DNA from: Nonomuraea soli
Lineage (GTDB): Bacteria > Actinomycetota > Actinomycetes > Streptosporangiales > Streptosporangiaceae
Assembly: GCF_013761175.1 (NCBI RefSeq)
Contig: NZ_JACDUR010000010.1
Location: 186,001 to 250,000 of the forward strand
DNA length: 64,000 nucleotides
Reading direction: 5' to 3'
This document shows positions 36,341-44,780 of this stretch, in pieces. The translations under genes were made by a program, and so were the position numbers. How positions within the stretch are numbered: the stretch's first letter is position 1; each line of letters opens with the position of its first letter. The notes below the pieces were generated by a model that saw only the letters and a program-made list of their open reading frames with translations, had not been told where the DNA came from and made no database searches.

Positions 36341-37171
36341 TTAGGCGGGGTAACCGGTGAGCCGGCGTGCGTCGAGCGCCTTGAAGACGGTCGCCTTGGC
36401 GACGTCGTTGGCCGCCTCGGCGAGCTGCTTGCTCTCCTTGGACGACGGCTTGTGGCCGTCCTTGAACTGGAACCAGATCATGACGGCATAGTGGCCGTAA
36501 GGCCAGACCTCGGCGCCCGCCTCTCCGGCGCCCAGGAACTTGGTGATCTCGTCCTTGCCGGGCAGGGCCTTCAGGTAGTCCTGGCGTTCGCCCTTGCCGC
36601 CGGCCGCCTCTGCCTTCTTGGACGCTGCCGTGTTGAGGAGGTTGGCGACGCCGATCGTTCCGATGATCTTGTCGTCGGAGCTCTTGAAGCTCCCCCGGAT
36701 GATCATCGTGCACTTGCCGGACTTGAGCGCCTTCTCGAGCTTCGCGCCCTCGACCGCCTCGGCGCACTTGGTGTCCTTGCGCGAGGTGGTCATGGTGTAT
36801 TTGCGGCCGTCGATGGTGATCTTCTTGCCGGCGAAGATCTCCTTGACCGTCAGCGGCTCGGGATCGGTCTCGCGCTGCTCCAGGTAGGCGAACTCGCCCG
36901 GCGGCGCGGAGGGCAGGGGGTCGGAGGTCTGGCGGGCCGCCGTGGCGGCCGGCACCGACGTCTCCGCGTTGAACATCACCACGAGGCCGCCGGCCAGCAG
37001 GCCGAGCACGCCGAGTCCACCCAAGACGGCCCAGAGCGGCCCGCGGTTGCGCCGCCCCTCGTCGTAAGGGCTCCACATCTGCCGGGCTTGCTGCTGCTGC
37101 GGCTGGTCCTGCGGCTGCTGCTCCGGCGGAGAGGGCTCCGAGTTGCTTTCACGTTTCTTGGGAAAACCCAT
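36341..37171 (-). CDS. Single-pass membrane protein, paralogue of the Pro-rich protein
   Basis: 276 residues. A Gln/Pro-rich cytoplasmic segment (about 1-45) precedes one membrane helix (VLGGLGVLGLLAGGLVVMF) and an extracytoplasmic domain of about 200 residues with two Cys (TKCAEA, GKCTMI). This domain aligns with the C-terminal domain of the 987-residue protein downstream: the same order of ETDPEPL, GKKITIDG, a two-Cys pair, LPG, YGHYAVM and FKDGHKP. Family unknown to me. Transcribed after the CAP-domain gene (35-base gap) and before the large protein (95-base gap). Confidence 0.75.
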   Translation of the reverse strand: MGFPKKRESNSEPSPPEQQPQDQPQQQQARQMWSPYDEGRRNRGPLWAVLGGLGVLGLLAGGLVVMFNAETSVPAATAARQTSDPLPSAPPGEFAYLEQRETDPEPLTVKEIFAGKKITIDGRKYTMTTSRKDTKCAEAVEGAKLEKALKSGKCTMIIRGSFKSSDDKIIGTIGVANLLNTAASKKAEAAGGKGERQDYLKALPGKDEITKFLGAGEAGAEVWPYGHYAVMIWFQFKDGHKPSSKESKQLAEAANDVAKATVFKALDARRLTGYPA

Positions 37172-37206
37172 GCGGAGAGATTAGCCGCTCGGCGACCCCA
37201 CAGGCC

Positions 37207-37950
37207 TCAGGAGTAGCCGAAATCCTGAGTCCACCAGGGTCCGCCGGCGTCGGCGACCACGCCCACGCCGATGGCGCGGATCTCGCAGTTCAGGATGTTC
37301 TTGCGGTGGTCGCGGTTGGCCATCCAGCCCTGCACCGCCTCCTCGGCGGTGACGTAGCCGCGGCCGATGTTCTCCGCCGCGCCCTGGGTGTAACCGGCGC
37401 GCGCCATGCGGTCCCAGGGGGAGGAGCCGTCGGGCGAGTCGAAGGAGAACTGGCCCGAGCGCGCCATCTCCAGGGAGTGCACCTCCGCCGACCTCGTCAG
37501 CCGCCGATCGGTGCGCAGCGGGCGGCAGCCGTGGCTTCGCCGTACGGAATTGGTCAGTTGCACGACCTGGGTGGCCAGCGAGGTCGACACGTCGAGGTCG
37601 TTGCTGCCGAAGACCTTGGTGGGGTCGTTCATGTCGCCGGGGACCTGGCCGCCCGTGGAGGGCGTCGGCTTCGGCGTGCTGCTGCGCCGTACGCGGGGGC
37701 TCTTGGGGGTTTCGCGGGGGATCGGCTCGGCGAAGGCCTGCGGCTCGGGCGGCGGGCTGGCGGCCGCGACCGTGGGCGACGGCTGGGTGTTCTTGAGGTA
37801 GATCTGGGCGGCCGGATCCGGGGTGCCGCTGGTGAGGCGGCCGATGAGCACACCCACGAACAGGACTGTCAGCAGACAGGCCAACGGACCCAGGAGGCTC
37901 CTGCGCCGTGCGCGCCGCTGGGTCTGCCGGGTGTGAGGGGTCTGCCACAT
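37207..37950 (-). CDS. CAP/SCP-domain exported protein (YkwD-like)
   Basis: 247 residues. A short basic N-terminus precedes a membrane anchor (LLGPLACLLTVLFVGVLIGR), a Pro/Ser/Thr-rich wall-spanning linker, then a C-terminal CAP domain of about 120 residues. The domain carries LTNSVRRSHGC, AEVHSLEMARSGQFSF, AENIGRGY, HRKNILNCE and the terminal WWTQDFGY. The CAP His of SL.MA..G.FSH is replaced here by Phe-Asp (GQFSFDSPDG). Bacterial CAP proteins are extracellular with mostly unknown activity. First gene of the minus-strand cluster. ATG 37950 lacks a good ribosome site. Confidence 0.85.
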   Translation of the reverse strand: MWQTPHTRQTQRRARRRSLLGPLACLLTVLFVGVLIGRLTSGTPDPAAQIYLKNTQPSPTVAAASPPPEPQAFAEPIPRETPKSPRVRRSSTPKPTPSTGGQVPGDMNDPTKVFGSNDLDVSTSLATQVVQLTNSVRRSHGCRPLRTDRRLTRSAEVHSLEMARSGQFSFDSPDGSSPWDRMARAGYTQGAAENIGRGYVTAEEAVQGWMANRDHRKNILNCEIRAIGVGVVADAGGPWWTQDFGYS

Positions 37951-38035
37951 ACCGCAGTCAACGATAGGGAAGGGGGGTGCTGGGAAAGAAGGGATTGCAG
38001 GGAACCGAAATAGAACCGTTCTGTCGTCCGTCGTT

Positions 38036-38064
38036 TTGCCTTGGCCGCGCAGGTCGGCTATGGT
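38036..38064 (+). promoter_or_regulatory. Candidate rplM promoter
   Basis: TTGCCT (38036-38041), 17 bases, TATGGT (38059-38064). The resulting leader to rplM is about 165 bases and contains a small hairpin GCTGTC/GACAGC (38185-38203). The rest of 37951-38236 shows no gene. Confidence 0.55.
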
Positions 38065-38236
38065 GTTGGTCGTTGTGTGCACTGGTCCGACGCGACCAAT
38101 GCGCGGCGCGTCCGGCGTCATCTCCCATTTCTGAGCGGAGACGGAAGGTCCGGGCTGTCGTGCGCCCGCACCGACCGACCCCAAGCTGTCTGTTTCCGAC
38201 AGCGCCGTAGACGCAAGCAAGATAAGGCTTACGACC

Positions 38237-38680
38237 GTGCGCACCTACACACCGAAGCCCGCCGAGGTGGAGCGTCAGTGGTACGTCATCGACGCCACCG
38301 ACATCATCCTGGGCCGGCTGGCCAGCCACGCCGCGATCCTGCTCCGCGGCAAGCACAAGCCGATCTTCGCGAACCACGTTGACACCGGTGACTTCGTCAT
38401 CATCATCAACGCCGACAAGATCGCGCTCAGCGGCAACAAGCTGGAGCAGAAGAAGGCCTACCGCCACTCGGGCTACCCGGGCGGTCTGCGTTCCGTGACT
38501 TACGGCGAGCTCATGGAGAAGCGGCCCGACAAGGCCGTCGAGAAGGCCGTGAAGGGCATGCTGCCCAAGAACTCCCTCGGCCGGAAGATGGCCAAGAAGC
38601 TGAAGGTCTACGCCGGGTCCGAGCACCCGCACCAGGCCCAGAAGCCCGTGCCGTTCGAGATCACCCAGATCGCCCAGTAG
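38237..38680 (+). CDS. rplM: 50S ribosomal protein L13
   Basis: Early-assembly 23S rRNA protein, 147 residues. MRTYTPKPAEVERQWYVIDA and the conserved GLRSVTYGELMEKRPDKAVE and GMLPKNSLGRKM segments. GTG start at 38237. First gene of the rplM-rpsI-glmM run. Confidence 0.98.
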   Translation: MRTYTPKPAEVERQWYVIDATDIILGRLASHAAILLRGKHKPIFANHVDTGDFVIIINADKIALSGNKLEQKKAYRHSGYPGGLRSVTYGELMEKRPDKAVEKAVKGMLPKNSLGRKMAKKLKVYAGSEHPHQAQKPVPFEITQIAQ

Positions 38681-38699
38681 AAGGATTTGAGGACAAACC

Positions 38700-39221
38700 G
38701 TGGCTGAGACCACCGGTATCGAGACGGCCGTCGAGGCCGAGGTGGAAGAGTTCTCCGGCGAGGACTTCCCGTCCGAGTACACCACCGAGTCGAGCGCCCT
38801 CGCCGAGGCCCCCGTGCGTCGTCCGGTCACCACCGGCAACTCGTACGGCACCGGCCGCCGCAAGGAGGCGATCGCCCGCGTGCGCATCGTCCCCGGCACC
38901 GGCAAGTGGACGATCAACGGGCGTTCGCTTGACACCTACTTCCCGAACAAGGTCCACCAGCAGATCGTCAACGAGCCCTTCGTGGTGCTCGGTGCCGAGG
39001 AGGCCTTCGACGTCATCGCCCGCATCGACGGCGGCGGCGTGACCGGCCAGGCCGGCGCGCTGCGCATGGGCCTGTCCCGCGCGCTGGCGATTCTCGACGT
39101 CGAGAACAACCGCCCGCCGCTGAAGAAGGCCGGCTTCCTCACCCGTGACGCCCGCGCCACGGAGCGGAAGAAGTACGGTCTCAAGAAGGCCCGTAAGGCT
39201 CCCCAGTACAGCAAGCGTTAA
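38700..39221 (+). CDS. rpsI: 30S ribosomal protein S9
   Basis: Head protein whose C-terminal tail touches P-site tRNA; 173 residues. The 45-residue acidic Glu/Thr-rich N-terminal extension is typical of actinobacteria; the conserved domain starts at YGTGRRKEAIARVRI and ends in RKAPQYSKR with the tRNA-contacting Ser-Lys-Arg. GTG 38700 follows GAGGAC. glmM begins two bases after the stop. Confidence 0.98.
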   Translation: MAETTGIETAVEAEVEEFSGEDFPSEYTTESSALAEAPVRRPVTTGNSYGTGRRKEAIARVRIVPGTGKWTINGRSLDTYFPNKVHQQIVNEPFVVLGAEEAFDVIARIDGGGVTGQAGALRMGLSRALAILDVENNRPPLKKAGFLTRDARATERKKYGLKKARKAPQYSKR

Positions 39222-39223
39222 TT

Positions 39224-40558
39224 TTGGGCCGCTTGTTCGGCACCGACGGGGTACGTGGGGTCGCGGGTCGCGACCTCACGGCCGAGCTCGCCATGGACCT
39301 GTCCGTGGCGGCCGCGCACGTCCTCGGAGACGCTTCTGACGGCAAACGAGCTGTTGCCGTCGTAGGCCGGGACCCTCGCGCTTCAGGTGAATTCCTGGAG
39401 GCCGCGGTGGTCGCCGGCCTTGCGTCGTCTGGGGTGGACGTGCTCAGGCTCGGCGTGCTTCCCACCCCGGCGGTGGCCTATCTGACCTCCGCGCTCGGGG
39501 CCGACTTCGGCGTCATGCTGTCGGCCTCGCACAACCCCGCACCCGACAACGGGATCAAGATCCTCGCCCGCGGCGGCGTCAAGCTGTCCGACGCGATCGA
39601 GGACGAGATCGAGCAGCGGCTGCGGGAACCCTGGGATCGGCCGTCCGGCGCCAAGGTGGGCCGGGTCCGTGACGCGTACGGCGAAGCGGACCGCTACATC
39701 TCGCACGTTCTGGCCACCCTGTCCGGCAGCCTCGAAGGGCTCAACGTGGTCGCCGACTGCGCCCACGGCGCCGCCTACATGGTCGCCCCCGAAGCCCTGG
39801 TGCGCGCCGGGGCCTCGGTCGAGACGATCGGGTGCCGCCCCGACGGGCTCAACATCAACTCCGGCGTGGGCTCGACCCACCTCGACAAGTTGCGGCAGGT
39901 CGTCATCTCCCGTGGCGCCGACTTCGGTCTGGCCTACGACGGCGACGCCGACCGGTGCCTGGCCGTCACCCACGACGGGCGGATCGTCGACGGCGACCAG
40001 ATCATGGCCGTCCTCGCACTCGACCTGCACGCCCAGGGGCGCCTGGCGCAGGACACCGTCGTCGCGACCGTCATGTCCAACCTCGGCTTCAAGCTCGCCA
40101 TGCGCGAGGCCGGGATCTCGGTCGTCGAGACGGCCGTGGGCGACCGGTACGTGTTGGAACGTATGAAGGCCGACGGCTACAACCTCGGTGGCGAGCAGTC
40201 CGGACATGTGATCATGCTGGACCACGCGACCACCGGCGACGGGCTGCTCACGTCGCTGCACCTGGCGTCCGTCGTGGCTCGCACCGGCAAGTCGCTCGCG
40301 GAGCTGGCCTCCGTGGTGACGCCGATGCCGCAGATCCTGATCAACGTCAAGGGTGTCGATCGGGGCAAGGCCGGAGCCGACGAGCTGGCCAAGGCCGTGG
40401 CCGTGGCCGAGGCCGAGCTGGGTGACACGGGACGCGTGCTGATCCGGCCCAGTGGCACCGAGCCGATGATCCGGGTCATGGTGGAGGCCGCTTCGGAGGA
40501 CCAGGCTTCGAGCGTGGCCTCCCGGCTGGCCGACGTGGTCCGGGTGGCCTGCGTCTGA
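39224..40558 (+). CDS. glmM: Phosphoglucosamine mutase
   Basis: Converts glucosamine-6-phosphate to glucosamine-1-phosphate for UDP-GlcNAc and peptidoglycan synthesis; 444 residues. Active-site phosphoserine Ser102 in MLSASHNPAPDNG, Mg-binding DGDADR at 239-244, substrate loop GGEQSGH and phosphate-binding RPSGTEPMIRVM are present. The start is TTG 39224, fixed by MGRLFGTDGVRG and with almost no ribosome site, so translation probably relies on coupling to rpsI two bases upstream. Confidence 0.97.
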   Translation: MGRLFGTDGVRGVAGRDLTAELAMDLSVAAAHVLGDASDGKRAVAVVGRDPRASGEFLEAAVVAGLASSGVDVLRLGVLPTPAVAYLTSALGADFGVMLSASHNPAPDNGIKILARGGVKLSDAIEDEIEQRLREPWDRPSGAKVGRVRDAYGEADRYISHVLATLSGSLEGLNVVADCAHGAAYMVAPEALVRAGASVETIGCRPDGLNINSGVGSTHLDKLRQVVISRGADFGLAYDGDADRCLAVTHDGRIVDGDQIMAVLALDLHAQGRLAQDTVVATVMSNLGFKLAMREAGISVVETAVGDRYVLERMKADGYNLGGEQSGHVIMLDHATTGDGLLTSLHLASVVARTGKSLAELASVVTPMPQILINVKGVDRGKAGADELAKAVAVAEAELGDTGRVLIRPSGTEPMIRVMVEAASEDQASSVASRLADVVRVACV

Positions 40559-40578
40559 GTTTCGTTGTTCGCGTGGTC

Positions 40579-40618
40579 GAGGGCACGGTTTCCGTCAGGA
40601 AGCCGTGCCCTCTTCTTG
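40579..40618 (+). terminator. Intrinsic terminator after glmM
   Basis: GAGGGCACGGTTTCC (40579-40593), loop GTCA, GGAAGCCGTGCCCTC (40598-40612), then TTCTTGTG. 15-bp stem with one G-U pair. Confidence 0.9.
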
Positions 40619-40667
40619 TGACGCGGGCCTTGATCTGACGGCAATCGGCGCGCTCTAGGCTCACCGC

Positions 40668-41849
40668 ATGACGACGCTGCGGGACAAGGTGGTGCTCATC
40701 ACCGGGGGCCGGGCGCCGGTGGCGCTCGATCTGGCGAGGAAGTTCGCCGCCGGAGGCGCCCGCGTGCTGGTGGCGGAGAGCGCCTCGGCGAACCTGTGCG
40801 GCAGGTCCAGGGCGGTGGCGGAGGTGTTCAGGGTTCCGCCGCCGAACAGGGCGCCGGAGCGGTTCGTCCGCGCGCTGGTGGAGATCGTCCGGCGGGAGAG
40901 GGTGGAGCTGCTGGTCCCCACCTGCGAGGAGATCTTCTGGGTGGCCAGGGGGCGGGACGAGCTGGCCACGCACTGCCACGTGCTGGCGGCGGGGCTGGAG
41001 GAGCTGCGGGGGCTGCACAGCAAGTGGGAGTTCGTCCAGAAGGCTCGCGGGCACGGGTTGCCGGTGCCCGAGACGCGGCTGGGGGAGGCGATGGACCGCT
41101 TGCCGTACATCGTGAAGCCGGAGTTCTCCAGGTTCGCCACGAAGGTGCGGACTGTGCGGACTGTGCGGACGTCCGGGGCCGTTCCGAAGGGGTGGGTGGC
41201 GCAGGAGCTGCTCGAAGGGCGGCAGTTGTGCACCTATTCGGTGGCCGATCGGGGGCGGTTGGTGGCGCATGCCGCTTATGAGGTGGACTTCACCGCCTCG
41301 GGGGCTTGTGTGAACTTCGCGCCCGTCGAGGATGCCGGGACGGAGGGGTGGGTCACGGCGTTCCTGGCGGCGGAGCGGTTCTCGGGGCAGGTGGCCTTCG
41401 ACTTCATCGACGGGGTGCCGCTGGAGTGCAATCCGCGAGCCACGAGCGGGGTGCACCTTTTCGGGCCCGAGCTGGCTGCGGTGATGGCGGGAGCCGGGCG
41501 GGGCGGGGTGATGGCGGGAACCGGGCGGGTCGGGGAGATGGCGGAGTCCGGGCGGGTCGCGGTGGCGGCGGAGTCCGGGCGGGACGCGGGAGTTCTGCGG
41601 CCGGAGGTGGGCAAGCGGGCCATGATCGCTACGGCGATGCTCAGTTTCGGGCTGTGGCGCATGGTGCGAGAGCCGCGGCGCTGGCTCCGGGTCGTGCGCG
41701 AGGCGGAGGACGTGATCGCGGTGCCGGGGGACAGGGGGCCGTTCCTGTCGCAGTTCGAGGTGGTGTGGCACAACTGGCTGCGCTCGTTGTGGACGGGGCG
41801 GTCGCTGGTCGAGTGCTCGACCTATGACATCGAATGGGACGGCCGGTGA
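40668..41849 (+). CDS. ATP-grasp domain protein
   Basis: 393 residues. The N-terminal part has a Rossmann-like opening (KVVLITGGRAPVALDLARKF) and a preATP-grasp layout; the centre holds ATP-grasp elements (PYIVKPEFSRFATKV, VAQELLEGRQLCTYSV, GQVAFDFIDGVPLECNPRAT with the metal-binding Glu and Asn). It resembles carboxylate-amine ligases of the carbamoyl-phosphate-synthase-like set; substrate unknown. A 27-base tandem repeat (41481-41588) adds four 9-residue units before the last domain, and a 9-base repeat encodes VRTVRTVRT. First of three genes joined by four-base overlaps. Confidence 0.75.
   Translation: MTTLRDKVVLITGGRAPVALDLARKFAAGGARVLVAESASANLCGRSRAVAEVFRVPPPNRAPERFVRALVEIVRRERVELLVPTCEEIFWVARGRDELATHCHVLAAGLEELRGLHSKWEFVQKARGHGLPVPETRLGEAMDRLPYIVKPEFSRFATKVRTVRTVRTSGAVPKGWVAQELLEGRQLCTYSVADRGRLVAHAAYEVDFTASGACVNFAPVEDAGTEGWVTAFLAAERFSGQVAFDFIDGVPLECNPRATSGVHLFGPELAAVMAGAGRGGVMAGTGRVGEMAESGRVAVAAESGRDAGVLRPEVGKRAMIATAMLSFGLWRMVREPRRWLRVVREAEDVIAVPGDRGPFLSQFEVVWHNWLRSLWTGRSLVECSTYDIEWDGR
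41145..41171 (+). repeat. 9-base tandem repeat, three copies
   Basis: GTGCGGACT twice and GTGCGGACG, in frame, encoding Val-Arg-Thr three times inside the ATP-grasp region. Confidence 0.85.
41481..41588 (+). repeat. 27-base tandem repeat, four copies
   Basis: Units 41481-41507, 41508-41534, 41535-41561 and 41562-41588 encode VMAGAGRGG, VMAGTGRVG, EMAESGRVA and VAAESGRDA. Exactly in frame within the ATP-grasp gene. Confidence 0.9.
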
Positions 41850-42919
41850 GGGCGGAGCTGTACGGCGGGCAGGTGCCATGGCCGGACACGCCCGATGGCC
41901 ATTTCGCCAGAAAGTATCTGGAACCGCTGATGGGCGGAGAGACGGCGGAGTTTATCCACAACGTGCGGACAGACGTCCGGACCCTGCTGGTGGATGGTGA
42001 GACCATTCTGCCCGTCACCGTCAACGACGGGGAGTACGGCAACGCGTGGGTGTGCTCGCCGTACACGCACTACGTCACCTATGCGGGGGAAGAGCTGTAT
42101 CTCGTCGGAAGTGCGGTGCTGCGTGCCCTCCTGCGGGGCGCGCTGGGGGTGCTCGGGTGGTTGTGCAGGTTCTCGCGGGTCAACCGGGTGGTGCTGGTCA
42201 ACAACTGGCTGCTGTCCACGAATCTGTATCCGCGGATGAGGGAGGGGCAGGTCGAGGCGGCCATTGAGAGGCTGAGGCAGGAGTTTCCCGACCACGCGAT
42301 CGTGTTCTGCTCGGTCAACGAGCCGATCCCGGGGTGCGTGAACGTTCCCGGGCGGCAGATCTACCTGATCGAACCCGGCAAGACGGCCTCCAGGGCGCGC
42401 AAGCGGTGGCGGCGGGAGCTGCGGATGATCGAGCGCGACGGATACGAGGTCGTGGTGCCCGACGATCCGAAACGGGTCGTCGAGCTGTACGACAAGCTCT
42501 ACCTCGACAAGTACTCACGCAACAATCCGCAGTTCAGCGAGCGTTTCGTGGCTGAGCTGCCGTTCACCTACCGGGCTCTGGCCAAGAACGGGAGGGTGGA
42601 GGCGGTGCTCGGCTATTACGAGCGCGACGGGGTGATCACGACGCCGGTGTTCGGCTATGACACCGATCGGCCTCGTGAGGAAGGGCTGTATCGCATGCTC
42701 AGCGCGCTGCTCTACGAGATCGCGGAGGAGCGGGGGCTGAAGGTCAACGACAGCGCGGGGGCGGGGCACTTCAAGCGGCTGCGCGGGGCCGAGCCGCAGA
42801 TCGAGTACCGGGCGGCTTACGTGGAGCACCTGCCGTGGCGCCGGCGGGTGGCATGGGTGGTGCTGGAGGCGGTTCTGGGGAGGTTCGTGGTGCCGATGAT
42901 GCGCAGGGAGGGGTGGTGA
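41846..42919 (+). CDS. Probable GNAT/BioF2-like acyltransferase
   Basis: 357 residues. The C-terminal 170 look like a GNAT-fold acyltransferase of the peptide/peptidoglycan-recognition type (LYDKLYLDKYSRNNPQFSER, then ALAKNGRVEAVLGYYERDG, RMLSALLYEIAEERGLKVND, GAGHFKRLRGAE). A hydrophobic stretch (VLRALLRGALGVLGWLC) lies near residues 90-107. The N-terminal 180 residues are not recognised. GTG 41846 overlaps the previous stop (GTGA) and is preferred to ATG 41834, which has no ribosome site. The gene end overlaps the next start by four bases, so all three proteins are likely made together. Confidence 0.55.
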   Translation: MRAELYGGQVPWPDTPDGHFARKYLEPLMGGETAEFIHNVRTDVRTLLVDGETILPVTVNDGEYGNAWVCSPYTHYVTYAGEELYLVGSAVLRALLRGALGVLGWLCRFSRVNRVVLVNNWLLSTNLYPRMREGQVEAAIERLRQEFPDHAIVFCSVNEPIPGCVNVPGRQIYLIEPGKTASRARKRWRRELRMIERDGYEVVVPDDPKRVVELYDKLYLDKYSRNNPQFSERFVAELPFTYRALAKNGRVEAVLGYYERDGVITTPVFGYDTDRPREEGLYRMLSALLYEIAEERGLKVNDSAGAGHFKRLRGAEPQIEYRAAYVEHLPWRRRVAWVVLEAVLGRFVVPMMRREGW

Positions 42920-44748
42920 GCGTGGACCTGGTCGCCGAGGTGCTCGCCTCCTGCGCCCGGACTCCGCGGGCGACGGCGATCATCGACGCCAAGGGGCGGG
43001 AGGTGACCTTCGGCGCGCTGCGGGAGCGGTCGTTGCGGGTGCGGGACACGCTGGTCTCGGCCGGGCTGCGGCCGGGCGAGGGGGTGCTCTACGCGGTGCG
43101 GCCCTCGCCGGAGGCGATCGCGGTGGCGCTGGGAGTGGTGGGGGCGGGCGGGACGTTGATCCTCGCCGACCCGGGGCTCGCTCCGGGCGTGCTGGAGGCA
43201 CGGCTGCGGGTGGCGTCGCCGGGGTGGGTGGTGGCGGAGTCGCTGTTGTACCTGGTGACGTCGGCCCGGCCGCTGCGAGGCCTGGTGCGGCGACGCGGGG
43301 TGCTGCTGCCAGCGCTGGGACGGGCGGCGGCACGGCACGCGTACACGGGACCGTGGCTGCCGGGGGTGCCGGGCAGGGCGATACGGCTCGACGGAGGGCA
43401 CGCCGGGTCGCTCCGACCGGGTGCGGGGGATGGCGGGACAGGCTCCGGGGGACCGGGCGCTGGGGGACCAGGCCCAGGTGTGGCGGGCTGGGGCGCGGCG
43501 GGCTCGGGTGCGGCGGGCTCGGGCGCGGCGGGCTCGGGTGTGGCGGGTCCACGTGGGATGGGCTCGGGTACGCCGGGCTCCAGCGCGGCGGGTTCAGGCG
43601 TGGCGGGATCGAGTGCGGCGGGCTCCAGTGCGGCGGGTTCAGGCGTGGCGGGGTCCAGCGCGGCGGGTGCAGGCGTGGCGGGTGCAGGCGTGGCGGGTTC
43701 AGGCGTGGCGGGTGCAGGCGTGGGAGGTGGCGGGCCGGGCGGTATCCCTGGGGCCGGTGGCGGGCCGGGCGGCGACCGCTTGGCCGGTGGCGGCGCGTCG
43801 GAGGTGCGCGGGGCTGAGCTCGAGTCACCTGCCGCCGTGATCTTCACATCAGGCACCACGGCCCACCCCCGTGGCGTCGTCCACACCCGTGCCTCGCTGG
43901 CCGCGGGCCTGGAGATCTTCCGCGCCCGCTTCCCCCTGCAGCCCGGCGACGTCGTCCACACCGACGGCCTGATGCTCGGCCTGCCCGCGCTGATCGGCGG
44001 GGCGACCTGGTCCATGCCAGGCGCGACCATGCAGGGCCGCGAGATCACCCACCTCTACCAGGTGCCCGTGGAGGCGGCCCGGCTGGAGAGCGTCCCGCCG
44101 TCGGTGCGCCACCTGCTCCTCGGCTCGGCGCCGGCACCCCCTGCCGTGCTGAAGAAGTGCATGGCGATGACCAACGGGCAGGTGCACAGCATCTACGCCA
44201 TGACCGAAGCCCTGCCGATCTCTGTGGCGAGCGCCGAGGAGAAGCTCGACTATCCGCAAGGCGACCTGCTCGGCCCGCCGCTGCCGGGCGTGGGGGTGCG
44301 CGTGACGGAGGAGCAGGAGCTGATCGTCAGCGGGCCGCACATCGCGCGCGGCTACCTCGGCGAGGCGCCGCTGACCGAGGTGCCCACCGGCGACCTGGTC
44401 CGCCTCGATGCCGACGGCAACATCGTCCTGCTGGGCCGCAAGAAGGACATGCTGCTGCGCGACGGGTTCAACATCTATCCCAGCCTGTACGAACCGTCCA
44501 TCGCCGCGCTGCCGGGCGTGCGGGAGGCGGCCATCGTGGGGCTGGCCGATCCCGAGACCGGCGACGAGGAGGTCGTGCTCGCGCTGGTGGCGGGCGAGGG
44601 CTTCCAGGAGGGGGCGGTGCGCAGGCGCCTGCCCGATCTGATGGACGCCGGCGCGCTGCCCGATCGCATCGTCGTGCTGCCGGAACTCCCGGTGTCGGGG
44701 CGGTCGCAGAAGCTCGATCGAGCTGCTTTGCGGGAGATAGTGAATTGA
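42916..44748 (+). CDS. Adenylate-forming enzyme (AMP-binding) with Gly/Ala repeat insert
   Basis: 610 residues of the acyl/aryl-AMP synthetase family. Core motifs: phosphate loop VIFTSGTTAHPRGVVHT, YAMTEALP, GDLVRLDADGN, LLGRKKDMLLRDGFNIYPS and the C-terminal SGRSQKLDRAAL with the catalytic Lys. Between the N-terminal domain and the phosphate loop is an insert of about 130 residues including fifteen pentapeptides of the GSGVA/GSSAA type encoded by 15-base repeats (43501-43725), absent from normal family members. The P-loop and later motifs are intact, so the enzyme may still work. Probable product: an acyl- or aminoacyl-adenylate passed to the neighbours. Confidence 0.8.
   Translation: MSVDLVAEVLASCARTPRATAIIDAKGREVTFGALRERSLRVRDTLVSAGLRPGEGVLYAVRPSPEAIAVALGVVGAGGTLILADPGLAPGVLEARLRVASPGWVVAESLLYLVTSARPLRGLVRRRGVLLPALGRAAARHAYTGPWLPGVPGRAIRLDGGHAGSLRPGAGDGGTGSGGPGAGGPGPGVAGWGAAGSGAAGSGAAGSGVAGPRGMGSGTPGSSAAGSGVAGSSAAGSSAAGSGVAGSSAAGAGVAGAGVAGSGVAGAGVGGGGPGGIPGAGGGPGGDRLAGGGASEVRGAELESPAAVIFTSGTTAHPRGVVHTRASLAAGLEIFRARFPLQPGDVVHTDGLMLGLPALIGGATWSMPGATMQGREITHLYQVPVEAARLESVPPSVRHLLLGSAPAPPAVLKKCMAMTNGQVHSIYAMTEALPISVASAEEKLDYPQGDLLGPPLPGVGVRVTEEQELIVSGPHIARGYLGEAPLTEVPTGDLVRLDADGNIVLLGRKKDMLLRDGFNIYPSLYEPSIAALPGVREAAIVGLADPETGDEEVVLALVAGEGFQEGAVRRRLPDLMDAGALPDRIVVLPELPVSGRSQKLDRAALREIVN
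43501..43725 (+). repeat. 15-base tandem repeat, about fifteen units
   Basis: Consecutive in-frame 15-base units based on GGCTCGGGTGTGGCG encode Gly-(Ser/Ala)-(Gly/Ser)-(Val/Ala)-Ala pentapeptides. Further degenerate Gly/Pro-rich sequence flanks it from about 43390 to 43800. Confidence 0.9.
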
Positions 44749-44780
44749 CGGGGCATTCGACTCTTGGCAATGCTGCTGCG

